Source: Acidiphilium sp. | GTDB lineage: Bacteria > Pseudomonadota > Alphaproteobacteria > Acetobacterales > Acetobacteraceae | Assembly: GCA_028688905.1 (NCBI GenBank) | Contig: JAQTXH010000002.1 | Coordinates: 331,061-395,060 of the forward strand | Length of the DNA stretch: 64,000 nt | Reading direction: 5' to 3' | Part shown: positions 28,224 through 36,926 of the stretch, one piece after another | How positions within the stretch are numbered: position 1 is the stretch's first letter | How the letters are laid out: each line of letters opens with the position of its first letter | Translations under genes and position numbers: made by a program | The notes under the pieces: generated by a model | Seen by the model: only the letters and a program-made list of their open reading frames with translations | Told to the model about the DNA's origin: nothing | The model's database searches: none

Positions 28224-31063
28224 CACTCGGCTGCTACCGCCGCGATCTGGCGCGTTTGGCGACCGAGTTCGGCATAGTCGCGCTGGGCCTCGGTGGGGCC
28301 GTTCGAGGGCGAGATCTGCACCGCCGTCACCTTGTATTCCGGGCAGTTGGTTGCCCAGTCGGAATAGTCGGTGGTCACGACGTTCGCCATCGTCATCGGA
28401 TGGTGGAATGTGGTGTAGACCACGCCGGGAGCGACCCGTTCGGTGATTTTGGCGCGCAAGGCCGTCTCGCCAGCCCGGCTGGCCACCTTCACCCATGACC
28501 CCTCGGTGATGCCGCGCTCCTCGGCATCGTGCGGATGGATTTCGAGCAGGTCTTCCTGATGCCACTGGGAGTTTTCGGTGCGCCTGGTCTGCGCGCCGAC
28601 ATTGTACTGGCTCAGGATACGCCCGGTGGTGAGCAGCAGCGGGAAGCGTGGTCCGATTTTTTCGTCCGTTGGCACATATTCGGTAACAAAAAACCGCCCT
28701 TTGCCCCGCACGAAATGGTCGATATGCATCACCGGCGTGCCTTCCGGGGCAGCCTCGTTGCACGGCCACTGCACCGAACCCACGCGATCGAGCAGATCGA
28801 ACGACACATTTGCGAACGTCGGGGTCAGGCGTGCGATCTCACCCATGATGGCTGAAGCATGGACGTAGTGCATGGGATAACCCATCGCCTGCGCGATCAT
28901 CTGGGTGATTTCCCAATCCTCGTAACCGTTCACCGGACTCATCACCCTGCGCACCCGCTGGATCCGTCGCTCGGCATTGGTAAAGGTGCCGTTCTTTTCC
29001 AGAAAGGTCGATCCAGGCAGGAACACATGGGCGAATTGTGCGGTTTCGTTCAAAAACAGATCCTGCACCACCACGCATTCCATCGCCGCAAGCCCGGCGG
29101 TGATGTGCCTGATATCCGGATCGGACTGTGCGATGTCCTCGCCCTGGATGTAAAGGCCGAGGAAGGTGCGGTCGATCGCGGCGTCGAGCATGTTGGGGAT
29201 GCGCAAGCCCGGTTCGGCATCGATCGAAACGCCCCAGTCCAGCTCGAAACTATGGCGCACATCCGACGTTGAGACATGGCGATAGCCGGTGAATTCGTGC
29301 GGAAAGCTGCCCATGTCGCAACTGCCCTGCACATTGTTCTGGCCGCGCAGCGGGTTCACTCCCACCCCGATACGCCCGATATTTCCGGTCGCCATCGCCA
29401 GATTGGCGAGGGCCATCACCGAAGTCGAACCCTGGCTGTGCTCGGTGACGCCGAGACCATAATAGATCGCGGCATTACCGCCGGTCGCGTAAAGCCGCGC
29501 CGCCTTACGGATCAACTCAGGATCGACGCCGGTGATTTGGGCCACGATTTCAGGGCTGTTGCGCTCATCGGCGGCGAATGCTGCCCAATGCGCGAAGGCA
29601 TCGGTTTCGCAGCGCTCGCGCACATAATCGGCGTCGATCAGGTTTTCGGTGACAATCACGTGGGCGAGGGCAGCCAGAATCGCGACATTGGTGCCCGGCC
29701 TGATTGCCAGATGCATCTCAGCCTCGACATGCGGGGTGCGCACCAGATCGATCCGGCGCGGGTCGATCACGATCAGTCTGGCCCCTTCGCGCAGGCGTTT
29801 TTTCATTCGCGAGGCAAACACCGGATGCCCATCGGTCGGATTGGCCCCGACCAGCAGAATCACATCGGCATGCTCGACACTGTCGAAATCCTGAGTGCCG
29901 GCCGAGGTGCCGAACGTCTGGCTCAGTCCATAGCCGGTCGGCGAGTGACAGACCCGCGCACAGGTATCGATATTGTTGTTGCCGAAGGCCGCGCGCACCA
30001 GTTTCTGAACGAGATAGGTCTCCTCATTGGTGCAGCGCGAGGAACTGATGGCACCGACCGAGTCTTTGCCATACTGCGCCTGGATCCGTTTGAACTCCGA
30101 GGCGGTATGGGCAATCGCTTCGTCCCACGAAACCTCACGCCACGGATCGGTGATTTTGGCGCGGATCATCGGCTTGGTGATCCGGTCGCGATGCGTCGCG
30201 TAACCCCAGGCGAAACGGCCCTTTACACAGGAATGGCCGTGATTGGCTTTGCCATCCTTATAGGGCACCATGCGCACCACCTGCTCGCCGCGCATTTCCA
30301 CCTTGAAGGTGCAGCCGACACCGCAATAGGCGCAGGTGGTGACTTCGGAATGTTCGGCCTGGCCGATCTCGATGACCGATTTTTCCATCAACGTCGCGGT
30401 TGGGCAGGCCTGCACACAAGCGCCGCAGGAGACGCACTCGGAGTCAAAAAAGGCTTCTTCCATCCCGGCGGCGACTTTGGAGTCGAAGCCACGGCCCGCG
30501 ATGGTCAGGGCGAAGGTACCCTGAACTTCCTCGCAGGCGCGCACGCAGCGCGAGCAGACAATGCATTTCGCCGGGTCGAACTGGAAATAGGGATTGGAGA
30601 CATCCTTGGTGGACCCGAGATGGTTCTCGCCTGCATAACCGTAGCGCACGTCGCGCAAGCCAACCGCGCCCGCCATGTCCTGCAATTCGCAATTGCCGTT
30701 GGCCGAGCAGGTCAGGCAGTCGAGCGGGTGGTCGGAAATATAGAGTTCCATCACTCCCCGCCGCAGCTTGCCGAGGCGCTCGTTCTGGGTGTGGACCACC
30801 ATGCCCGCGGCGACCGGCGTGGTACAGGAAGCCGGAGTGCCGGCGCGACCTTCGATTTCCACCAAACACAGCCGGCATGAACCAAAACTGTCCAGCATGT
30901 CGGTGGCGCAGAGTTTCGGGATCTGCGTGCCGATATCCATCGCGGCGCGCATCACCGAAGTACCCTCCGGTACACTGACGGAAACGCCGTCGATCGTTAG
31001 CGAGACCAATTTCTCAGCGTGACTCAGCTTGGTACCGTAGTCGATTTCCTGCACGAGACCCAT
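28223..31063 (-). CDS. fdsA: NAD-dependent formate dehydrogenase alpha subunit
   Basis: The 946-residue catalytic subunit oxidises formate to CO2 at a Mo/W-bis-MGD site. It begins with an N-terminal 2Fe-2S domain (GSCRLCLVEIEG, residue about 64), a His/Cys 4Fe-4S segment with DHPLDCLTCSANGNCELQDM, two further 4Fe-4S sites in CIVCSRCVRAC and CVSCGACVQACPT, then the molybdopterin domain with TTCAYCGVGC. The active-site residue is Cys in ARVCHSPTGYG, not selenocysteine. The C-terminal MGD-binding domain includes QYNVGAQTRRTENS and TTFHHPMTM. AAAGGAGAA precedes the ATG. Confidence 0.96.
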   Translation of the reverse strand: MGLVQEIDYGTKLSHAEKLVSLTIDGVSVSVPEGTSVMRAAMDIGTQIPKLCATDMLDSFGSCRLCLVEIEGRAGTPASCTTPVAAGMVVHTQNERLGKLRRGVMELYISDHPLDCLTCSANGNCELQDMAGAVGLRDVRYGYAGENHLGSTKDVSNPYFQFDPAKCIVCSRCVRACEEVQGTFALTIAGRGFDSKVAAGMEEAFFDSECVSCGACVQACPTATLMEKSVIEIGQAEHSEVTTCAYCGVGCTFKVEMRGEQVVRMVPYKDGKANHGHSCVKGRFAWGYATHRDRITKPMIRAKITDPWREVSWDEAIAHTASEFKRIQAQYGKDSVGAISSSRCTNEETYLVQKLVRAAFGNNNIDTCARVCHSPTGYGLSQTFGTSAGTQDFDSVEHADVILLVGANPTDGHPVFASRMKKRLREGARLIVIDPRRIDLVRTPHVEAEMHLAIRPGTNVAILAALAHVIVTENLIDADYVRERCETDAFAHWAAFAADERNSPEIVAQITGVDPELIRKAARLYATGGNAAIYYGLGVTEHSQGSTSVMALANLAMATGNIGRIGVGVNPLRGQNNVQGSCDMGSFPHEFTGYRHVSTSDVRHSFELDWGVSIDAEPGLRIPNMLDAAIDRTFLGLYIQGEDIAQSDPDIRHITAGLAAMECVVVQDLFLNETAQFAHVFLPGSTFLEKNGTFTNAERRIQRVRRVMSPVNGYEDWEITQMIAQAMGYPMHYVHASAIMGEIARLTPTFANVSFDLLDRVGSVQWPCNEAAPEGTPVMHIDHFVRGKGRFFVTEYVPTDEKIGPRFPLLLTTGRILSQYNVGAQTRRTENSQWHQEDLLEIHPHDAEERGITEGSWVKVASRAGETALRAKITERVAPGVVYTTFHHPMTMANVVTTDYSDWATNCPEYKVTAVQISPSNGPTEAQRDYAELGRQTRQIAAVAAE

Positions 31064-31075
31064 GGTGGTTCTCCT

Positions 31076-32629
31076 TTATTCAGCGGCGAGAGGAAGCGGT
31101 GGTGCCGCAAAATCCTCGGGGAAGTGATTGAGGGCGCTCAGCACCGGATAGGGCGTGAAGCCACCCAGGGCGCAGAGCGAGCCGAATTTCATCGTCTCGC
31201 AAAGGTCGCGGACCAGAGCAAGATTTTTATCGCGGTCGATCCCGGCGATCATCTTGTCGAACACCTCGACGCCGCGGGTGGCACCAATCCGGCACGGCGT
31301 GCATTTGCCGCAGGATTCGTGCGCGCAGAATTCCATCGCGAACCGCGCCAGTTTCGCCATGTCGGCGGTGTCGTCAAACACCACGAGGCCACCGTGACCG
31401 ATCAACCCGTCGCGCTTGGCGAAAGCCTCGTAATCGTAAGGCGTATCGAACAGCGCGGGCGGAAAATACGCCCCTAACGGCCCACCCGCCTGCACCGCGC
31501 GCACCGGCCGGCCCGACGCGGTGCCGCCGCCGATGTCATTGATCAGTTCGCCAAGCGTCACCCCGAATGCGCATTCGAACAAGCCACCGTGTTTCACATT
31601 ACCGGCGAGTTGCACCGGCATGGTGCCGCGCGAGCGGCCATAGCCGATTTCGGCATAGCGTTGTGCGCCCTCGGCCAGGATGAACGGCACGCTGGCGAGC
31701 GAGATCGTGTTGTTGATAACGGTCGGTTGGCCGAACAAACCCTTGATCGCGGGCAATGGGGGTTTCGCCCGCACCTGACCGCGCTTGCCCTCCAGGCTTT
31801 CGAGCAGCGAGGTTTCTTCGCCGCAGACATAGGCTCCCGCACCAACCCTGACCTCGATATCGAAGGCATGGGTGCTGCCACTGATCGCATTACCCAGCAT
31901 CCCGGCACGACGCGCCGTGTCGATCGCCTGCTCCATTACCCTGATCGCAAACGGATACTCCGAGCGCACATAAACGTAGCCTTTGGTTGCTCCCACGGCG
32001 ATGCCAGCAATGGTCATGCCCTCGATCAGCATGAACGGATCGGCTTCCATGATCAGCCGATCGGCAAACGTGCCGGAATCGCCTTCATCGGCGTTGCAGA
32101 CGATGTATTTCCGGGCGGACGGCGTGCGCGCCACGGTTTCCCATTTGATGCCGGTCGGGAAACCCGCTCCACCCCGCCCGCGCAATCCGCTGTCTTTCAC
32201 CGCAGCAACAATCGCCGTCGGACCGATCGACAGGGCGGCTTCAAGCCCCTGATAACCTCCATGCCGCCGGTAATCATCGAGTGATAGCGGGTCGATCACC
32301 CCGGCGCGCGCGAAGGTGAAGCGGGTCTGTTTTGCGAGGAACGGGATCTGCTCGACCGGACCGATGCATTTTGGATGCGGACCGCCATCGAAAAAGCGCT
32401 GTTCGAACAGCGATGCGACATCGTCGGCATTCACCGGACCGTAGCCGATCCGCCCCGAGGCGGTCGCGACCTCGACCAAAGGTTCCAGCCAGAACAAGCC
32501 GCGCGATCCGTTGCGGACGATGGTCACCGGAATGTTGCGCGCCCGCGCCTCCATTTCGACCGCGACGGCGACGCGATCGGCCCCGACCGCGACCGACGCC
32601 ATGTCCTGCGGGATGAAAATTTTCATCAC
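31076..32629 (-). CDS. fdsB: NAD-dependent formate dehydrogenase beta subunit
   Basis: A 517-residue flavoprotein that passes electrons from the alpha subunit to NAD+. It shows the N-terminal thioredoxin-like part, the FMN and NADH site LRGRGGAGFPTGIKWE (about residue 150) and CNADEGDSGTFADR, and the 4Fe-4S signature ESCGKCTPCRIG (about residue 445). It is a NuoF-like protein. It overlaps fdsG by four bases. Confidence 0.95.
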   Translation of the reverse strand: MMKIFIPQDMASVAVGADRVAVAVEMEARARNIPVTIVRNGSRGLFWLEPLVEVATASGRIGYGPVNADDVASLFEQRFFDGGPHPKCIGPVEQIPFLAKQTRFTFARAGVIDPLSLDDYRRHGGYQGLEAALSIGPTAIVAAVKDSGLRGRGGAGFPTGIKWETVARTPSARKYIVCNADEGDSGTFADRLIMEADPFMLIEGMTIAGIAVGATKGYVYVRSEYPFAIRVMEQAIDTARRAGMLGNAISGSTHAFDIEVRVGAGAYVCGEETSLLESLEGKRGQVRAKPPLPAIKGLFGQPTVINNTISLASVPFILAEGAQRYAEIGYGRSRGTMPVQLAGNVKHGGLFECAFGVTLGELINDIGGGTASGRPVRAVQAGGPLGAYFPPALFDTPYDYEAFAKRDGLIGHGGLVVFDDTADMAKLARFAMEFCAHESCGKCTPCRIGATRGVEVFDKMIAGIDRDKNLALVRDLCETMKFGSLCALGGFTPYPVLSALNHFPEDFAAPPLPLAAE

Positions 32630-33099
32630 GCTGCTTCCCTCGCAAGGGTTTCGAGTATCGCGGCATCGGTCCGGCCGATCGGTTCGCCATCGAGCAGGGC
32701 GCTCGGCGCGGTTGCGCAGAGACCGAGGCAGAACACCGGTTCGACCGTGAGCCGACCATCCCGTGTGGTTTCGCCCCAGTCCAGCCCAAGCATGTCAAGC
32801 AGGTGCCGCGCATTGGCCTCCGAACCCATCGACTGGCACGCCTCGGCGCGACAGAGTTTCAGGATATGCCGCCCCGCAGGCTCACGCCGGAAGTCGTGAT
32901 AAAAGCTGATCACCCCATGTACTTCGGCGCGGGTCAGGTTCAGCGCCGCGGCGATCACCGGCTCGGCCTCACGGGGGACGTAGCCGAATTCGTGTTGCAG
33001 AGCATGCAGCAGAGGCAACATCGGCCCCTCCTGATCACGGTAGCGATCGATGATCGCGTGTGCTGCCTCAACATTCCAAGCCAGATTCGTCGTTACCAT
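32626..33099 (-). CDS. fdsG: NAD-dependent formate dehydrogenase gamma subunit
   Basis: A 157-residue NuoE-like 2Fe-2S protein. Ligand cysteines are in CRAEACQSMG and VFCLGLCATAPS (spacing as in NuoE). The ATG at 33099 is the family-consistent start; 32 upstream open codons are ignored. First gene of the fds operon, read after a putative promoter and a LysR-type site. Confidence 0.93.
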   Translation of the reverse strand: MVTTNLAWNVEAAHAIIDRYRDQEGPMLPLLHALQHEFGYVPREAEPVIAAALNLTRAEVHGVISFYHDFRREPAGRHILKLCRAEACQSMGSEANARHLLDMLGLDWGETTRDGRLTVEPVFCLGLCATAPSALLDGEPIGRTDAAILETLAREAA

Positions 33100-33182
33100 C
33101 AGAGCCGTTCCTACCCCCGCCCAGTGCGCCGTCGAAGTGTGCCCTCGATCGGATCGTTCCGCCGATTGCTGAACCAGAATGT

Positions 33183-33212
33183 AGGATACCCTCAATTTGG
33201 CAAAGAAAACAA
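33183..33212 (-). promoter_or_regulatory. Candidate fds promoter
   Basis: Read on the minus strand, TTGTTT (33207-33212) and TATCCT (33183-33188) are 18 bases apart, a fair sigma-70 match, about 85-110 bases before the fdsG start. Confidence 0.4.
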
Positions 33213-33230
33213 GCGGAATACTGGAACGTT

Positions 33231-33246
33231 TAATAGAAACTATCTA
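33231..33246. promoter_or_regulatory. Candidate LysR-type operator upstream of fdsG
   Basis: An ATAGAAACTAT palindrome (33233-33243) sits in a T-N11-A context (TAGAAACTATCTA, 33234-33246), the form bound by LysR regulators. It is 20-odd bases upstream of the putative -35 box and about 10 bases after the LysR gene stop. Confidence 0.45.
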
Positions 33247-33255
33247 TCAAACAAT

Positions 33256-34146
33256 TTAAGCTGGGTCCTTGGTACGCTGGGCCGCGATCTGCATCAGAGC
33301 GGCAGCCAGAGGTGACATCGGTTCCCGGTCGGGCAGCACCAGCCCCACGGTATGAACCACTTCCGGTTCGATGATCGGAATGGCGCGCAGCTTCGCGGTC
33401 AGGCCAAAAATTTGCGCGAGTTTTTCGGGCAGAACGCAAGCCCACTGCCCGGTTTGCACATGACTGACCAGCACGACAATCGAATTGCTTTCAAGAGCAG
33501 GCTGAATATTGCCGCCGGCACCTTGCAGCAGCCGATCCAGAATCCGGCGGTTCTGCATATCGGGCGTGAGCAGGCACAGCGGGATCTGGCCAATCTCCGC
33601 CCAGGTGACCCGGTCGTGATGGCCCAGGGGCGCGTCGGAGGCGGTCAGCAGGCGGTAGCGCTCCGGGTACAGCGGTATCACCCGATTGCGGCCAATCGGC
33701 TCGTTGTCGAGATAGGTCACGCCGGCGTCGACCTCGAAATTATTCAGCCGGCGAAGAACCTCGTTGGATGTGCAGGACTGAATCGAGAATCGCACATCCT
33801 GATGGCGCGCCCGGAACGGGGTGGTAAGTTCGGTAATCGTGGCGAGGGCGGTGGGAATCGCCGCGATCCGCAGCAGCCCCGACAAGCCGCGTTTCAACGC
33901 TCCGATGTCGGCGCGCATCGCCCGCACGTCGCCCACGATCTGCCGCGCCCAGGTCAGCACCCGCTCGCCCTCCGGGGTGAAACCGAGAAACCGCGACGAC
34001 CGCTCGACGAGGGGCATCGCAAGCGTTTCCTCCAGCACGCGAATGCCGGCCGAGAATGTCGGCTGCGTTACGCCGCAGCTTTCCGCCGCCAGGCCGAAGT
34101 GTTTTTCGCGGGCAAGGGCCAACAGATATTCGAGTTTATCGATCAC
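33256..34146 (-). CDS. LysR-family regulator, probable fds regulator
   Basis: A 296-residue LysR protein: helix-turn-helix (LEYLLALAREKHFGLAAESCGVTQPTFSAGIRVLE, residues about 5-40, described), linker, and a two-lobe effector domain. It lies immediately before and in the same direction as fdsG, with a palindromic site between, so it probably regulates formate dehydrogenase, like FdsR. It is not obviously CbbR; that cannot be excluded by eye. The start is the ATG at 34146. Just upstream is palindromic repeat copy B. Confidence 0.85.
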   Translation of the reverse strand: MIDKLEYLLALAREKHFGLAAESCGVTQPTFSAGIRVLEETLAMPLVERSSRFLGFTPEGERVLTWARQIVGDVRAMRADIGALKRGLSGLLRIAAIPTALATITELTTPFRARHQDVRFSIQSCTSNEVLRRLNNFEVDAGVTYLDNEPIGRNRVIPLYPERYRLLTASDAPLGHHDRVTWAEIGQIPLCLLTPDMQNRRILDRLLQGAGGNIQPALESNSIVVLVSHVQTGQWACVLPEKLAQIFGLTAKLRAIPIIEPEVVHTVGLVLPDREPMSPLAAALMQIAAQRTKDPA

Positions 34147-34163
34147 GTTTCAGGCGACCTCAA

Positions 34164-34224
34164 GCAATGAAATTGCTCGCAAAAACAGTGATAGAGCATG
34201 TTCTGCTCAAACGATCATGCTCTA
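34164..34224. repeat. Dispersed imperfect palindromic repeat, copy B
   Basis: Shares ATGAAATTGCTCG (34167-34179), an A-run, AGTGAT and CGATCATGCTCTA with copy A. TAGAGCATG (34192-34200) and CATGCTCTA (34216-34224) are a perfect 9-bp inverted repeat with a 15-base loop. The last three bases supply the folC stop codon, so the element marks the folC-LysR border. Confidence 0.7.
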
Positions 34225-35517
34225 GGCAAGCACGGCGAGGGATTGTGCCTGATGCGCCAGGACCACTCCCGCCAGATAGAGCGAGCCGCAGATCAGCACG
34301 CGTTTCGGCGCGCCATCGGCGGCCAGATAGTGCAGGGCGGCCGCCACGGTGGGACCGGGGAGGGCAATGCCGCCCGATGCGGCGATAATCTGATCGACCG
34401 GCAATGCCAAATGCTGATCGGGTTCGGCGACTGCCTGCACGCTGGCGGCGTGCGGCATCACGATCCGCAAAAATTCAGCGCAGTCTTTGGCCTGTTTCAT
34501 TCCGACGATCAAATGGGTGGGGTGCCGCCCTTCGCGCAGAACGGTGGCGATCGCCTCGGCCCCTCCTGGGTTATGCGCGCCATCGAGCCATAATTCCGAA
34601 CCCTCCGGCAAAAGATGGGCCAGCGGCGCGCCAAGGCGTTGCAACCGCGCCGGCCATTCCGCGCAAATCATGCCCTGGGCGTAGGCGCTGTCAGATATTG
34701 CCAGCCCGCTGCCGCGCAACGAAGCGATGGCGATTCCGGCGTTGTCCAGTTGATGCGGGCCGCGCAAAGCAGGTGGCGGTAAATTCAGCACACCGCGGGC
34801 ATCGCGATAAGCAAATCCGGCACCCATGGGCGTCACCTGCCAGTCGCGACCGCGTGCGGCCAGATCCACGCAATGCGCGGCGGCGGCGGCGGCGATGACG
34901 CCCAGAACGTCAGGCGGCTGCAACCCGGTGACGGCGCGCGATCCCGGCTTGATGATGCCGGCTTTTTCCTGGGCAATCTCCAATTCGGTGTCACCCAGAA
35001 ACTCGCGGTGATCGAGCGAAATGGCGGTGATCGCCGCGGCGATGGGCGGCGGAATGACGTTGGTGGCGTCGAATGTGCCGCCCAGCCCGACCTCGATGAT
35101 CGCGACATCGGCCGGGTGCGATGCGAACAGCACGAAGGCGGCGGCGGTGATCGCTTCGAACACCGTGATCGGCGCTGCGTCATTCACCCGCTCAACCTCG
35201 GCAAGGGCGGCGTCGAGCACATCGTCCGTCACCAATGCATCCGCCAGCCGGATCCGCTCGTTGAACCGCACCAGATGTGGTGAGGTATAAACATGGGCGC
35301 GCAACCCTGCGGATGCGGCGATGGCGCGCATGAAGGCGCAGGCGCTCCCCTTTCCATTGGTGCCGGCAACATGGATCGTCGGGGGCAGTTGGCGTTCGGG
35401 GTTGCCGAGGGCGGCGAGCAGCCGTTCCAGCCGTTCCAGCCGAAGATCGATCAGGCGCGGATACAGCGTGTGCAGCCGCGCGATCCGGTCGTCGATCCGT
35501 AATTCTGGCCGGCTCAC
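34222..35517 (-). CDS. folC: Bifunctional dihydrofolate/folylpolyglutamate synthase
   Basis: FolC adds glutamate to dihydropteroate and folates. The 431-residue protein has VAGTNGKGSACAFMRAIA (P-loop, about residue 48), FEAITAAAFVLFA, ISLDHREFLGDTELEIAQEKAGIIKPG (about residues 150-178, described) and LDGAHNPGGAEAI in the C-terminal ligase domain. Overlaps accD by four bases, a common alphaproteobacterial order. Ends in the palindromic repeat. Confidence 0.94.
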   Translation of the reverse strand: MSRPELRIDDRIARLHTLYPRLIDLRLERLERLLAALGNPERQLPPTIHVAGTNGKGSACAFMRAIAASAGLRAHVYTSPHLVRFNERIRLADALVTDDVLDAALAEVERVNDAAPITVFEAITAAAFVLFASHPADVAIIEVGLGGTFDATNVIPPPIAAAITAISLDHREFLGDTELEIAQEKAGIIKPGSRAVTGLQPPDVLGVIAAAAAAHCVDLAARGRDWQVTPMGAGFAYRDARGVLNLPPPALRGPHQLDNAGIAIASLRGSGLAISDSAYAQGMICAEWPARLQRLGAPLAHLLPEGSELWLDGAHNPGGAEAIATVLREGRHPTHLIVGMKQAKDCAEFLRIVMPHAASVQAVAEPDQHLALPVDQIIAASGGIALPGPTVAAALHYLAADGAPKRVLICGSLYLAGVVLAHQAQSLAVLA

Positions 35518-36383
35518 GCCGCCCGTTTCTCCGCCGGAGCCACGTTCAGCAGTCCCAGCAGCCGGCCGAGCGTCGCGGTCAGTTCGCCGCGCGGGGTCAC
35601 CATGTCGATCATGCCATGTTCAAGCAAATACTCCGCGCGTTGAAATCCCGGGGGCAGTTTTTCGCGGATCGTCTCTTCGATCACCCGCGCCCCGGCAAAG
35701 CCGATCAGCGCATTGGGTTCGGCGATCTGAATATCGCCCAGCATGGCGAACGATGCGGTGACACCGCCGGTCGTCGGGTCGGTGAGCACGACAATATAAG
35801 GTAGCCCGGCTTCGCGCACCATTTGCACCGCGATGATGCTGCGCGGCATCTGCATCAAGCTGATCGGACCTTCCTGCATTCGCGCCCCGCCCGAGGCGGT
35901 GTAGATGATCAGGGCACCCCGTTGCAGCACGGCCAAGCGACCGGCGGCGACCAGTGCCTCACCCATCGCCGCCCCCATCGAGCCGCCCATGAAGCGGAAA
36001 TCCATCGCCGCCACCACCGCCTTGCGGCCACCGACGCTGCCATGCGCAACCAGCACGGCATCGTCCATCCCGGTTTTTTTTCGCGCGTCGGACAGGCGAT
36101 CCGGATAGCGCTTGCGATCCTGAAATTTCAGCGGATCGACCGGAGCCTTCGGCAGATCGATCTTGTGAAACATGGCGTCGTCGAAGGTCCAGGCCAGCCG
36201 CTCGGCGGCGGTCGCCCGCATGTGGTGGCCACAATGCGGGCAGACTTTGTGGGCCGATTCCAGCTCCCGGTGGAAAATCATCTGTTGGCACGACGGGCAT
36301 TGGTGCCACAGATTATCCGGCGCTTCCTTCCGCCCGAGCAGGGTGCGAACGCGCGGGCGAACGAATTCGGTGAGCCAGTTCAT
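35514..36383 (-). CDS. accD: Acetyl-CoA carboxylase carboxyltransferase subunit beta
   Basis: AccD with AccA transfers CO2 from carboxybiotin to acetyl-CoA, the first step of fatty-acid synthesis. The 289-residue protein has the N-terminal zinc ribbon (CPSC and CPHC, residues about 28-52), FRFMGGSMGAAMGE-type MDFRFMGGSMGAAMGE, TASGGARMQEG and DPTTGGVTASFAMLGD. Downstream overlap with folC, upstream gap of nine bases to an unrelated gene. Confidence 0.96.
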   Translation of the reverse strand: MNWLTEFVRPRVRTLLGRKEAPDNLWHQCPSCQQMIFHRELESAHKVCPHCGHHMRATAAERLAWTFDDAMFHKIDLPKAPVDPLKFQDRKRYPDRLSDARKKTGMDDAVLVAHGSVGGRKAVVAAMDFRFMGGSMGAAMGEALVAAGRLAVLQRGALIIYTASGGARMQEGPISLMQMPRSIIAVQMVREAGLPYIVVLTDPTTGGVTASFAMLGDIQIAEPNALIGFAGARVIEETIREKLPPGFQRAEYLLEHGMIDMVTPRGELTATLGRLLGLLNVAPAEKRAA

Positions 36384-36392
36384 CTGTCGCGA

Positions 36393-36872
36393 TCAGAAGA
36401 TGCTGTTGATGATGTCGTCGCCGATGCCGAATCCGGCACCCATGGTAATCGCGCGGCCAAATCCCGAATTCAGGAACCCGCCGAGCAAGCCACCCTGCTG
36501 TTGCTGCGGATAGCCCTGTTGGGGCGGGTATCCCTGCTGCGGGTAACCTTGCTGCGGCGGATATCCCTGCTGTTGCGGCGCGCCCCAGGGTTGCTGCATT
36601 TGCGGCTGCTGGGTCTGGGGTACCGAACTCATCGCCTGCGGCTGGTTGGCGACAAAGCCGTGCAGCGATTGCAGCAGGTTCGACACCTGGTTCTGTTCGG
36701 CCTGGATCGCGAGGGCGATTTCCTTCAGATCGAGCAGCCATTCCCGTGCATCCTGATTGCCCGTTTGCGATGCCGTCTGCAACTTGGTGGCCAGATCCTT
36801 CAATTCCTGCACGGTCTGCTGCGCCTGACCTTGCAATTGTGAATACTGGCTGTCGATGGTCTGGATATCCAT
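36393..36872 (-). CDS. Hypothetical protein with Q/P/G/Y repeats
   Basis: A 159-residue protein, start ATG 36872 with AAGGAGT eight bases before. Residues 1-75 form a helical coiled-coil-like part (DIQTIDSQYSQLQGQAQQTVQ). Residues about 90-130 are a low-complexity repeat of the type QQGYPPQ, QQGYPQ. The C-terminus (FGRAITMGAGFGIGDDIINSIF, described) is glycine-rich and hydrophobic. Not assigned to a named family; a low-complexity, possibly self-assembling or surface-associated protein. Tandem codons make the DNA prone to repeat-number change. Confidence 0.7.
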   Translation of the reverse strand: MDIQTIDSQYSQLQGQAQQTVQELKDLATKLQTASQTGNQDAREWLLDLKEIALAIQAEQNQVSNLLQSLHGFVANQPQAMSSVPQTQQPQMQQPWGAPQQQGYPPQQGYPQQGYPPQQGYPQQQQGGLLGGFLNSGFGRAITMGAGFGIGDDIINSIF

Positions 36873-36926
36873 GGTCTCGACTCCTTGAGCGTTGAGCGCC
36901 TTATATAGACATGATCGCATAGAAAG

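Noticed and set aside
29276-30880. Long plus-strand open frame opposite fdsA (534 codons)
   Set aside because: Antisense shadow; fdsA motifs are complete on the other strand.
28223-31063. Selenocysteine at the FdsA active site
   Set aside because: The active-site codon is in ARVCHSPTGYG and encodes Cys; no in-frame TGA.
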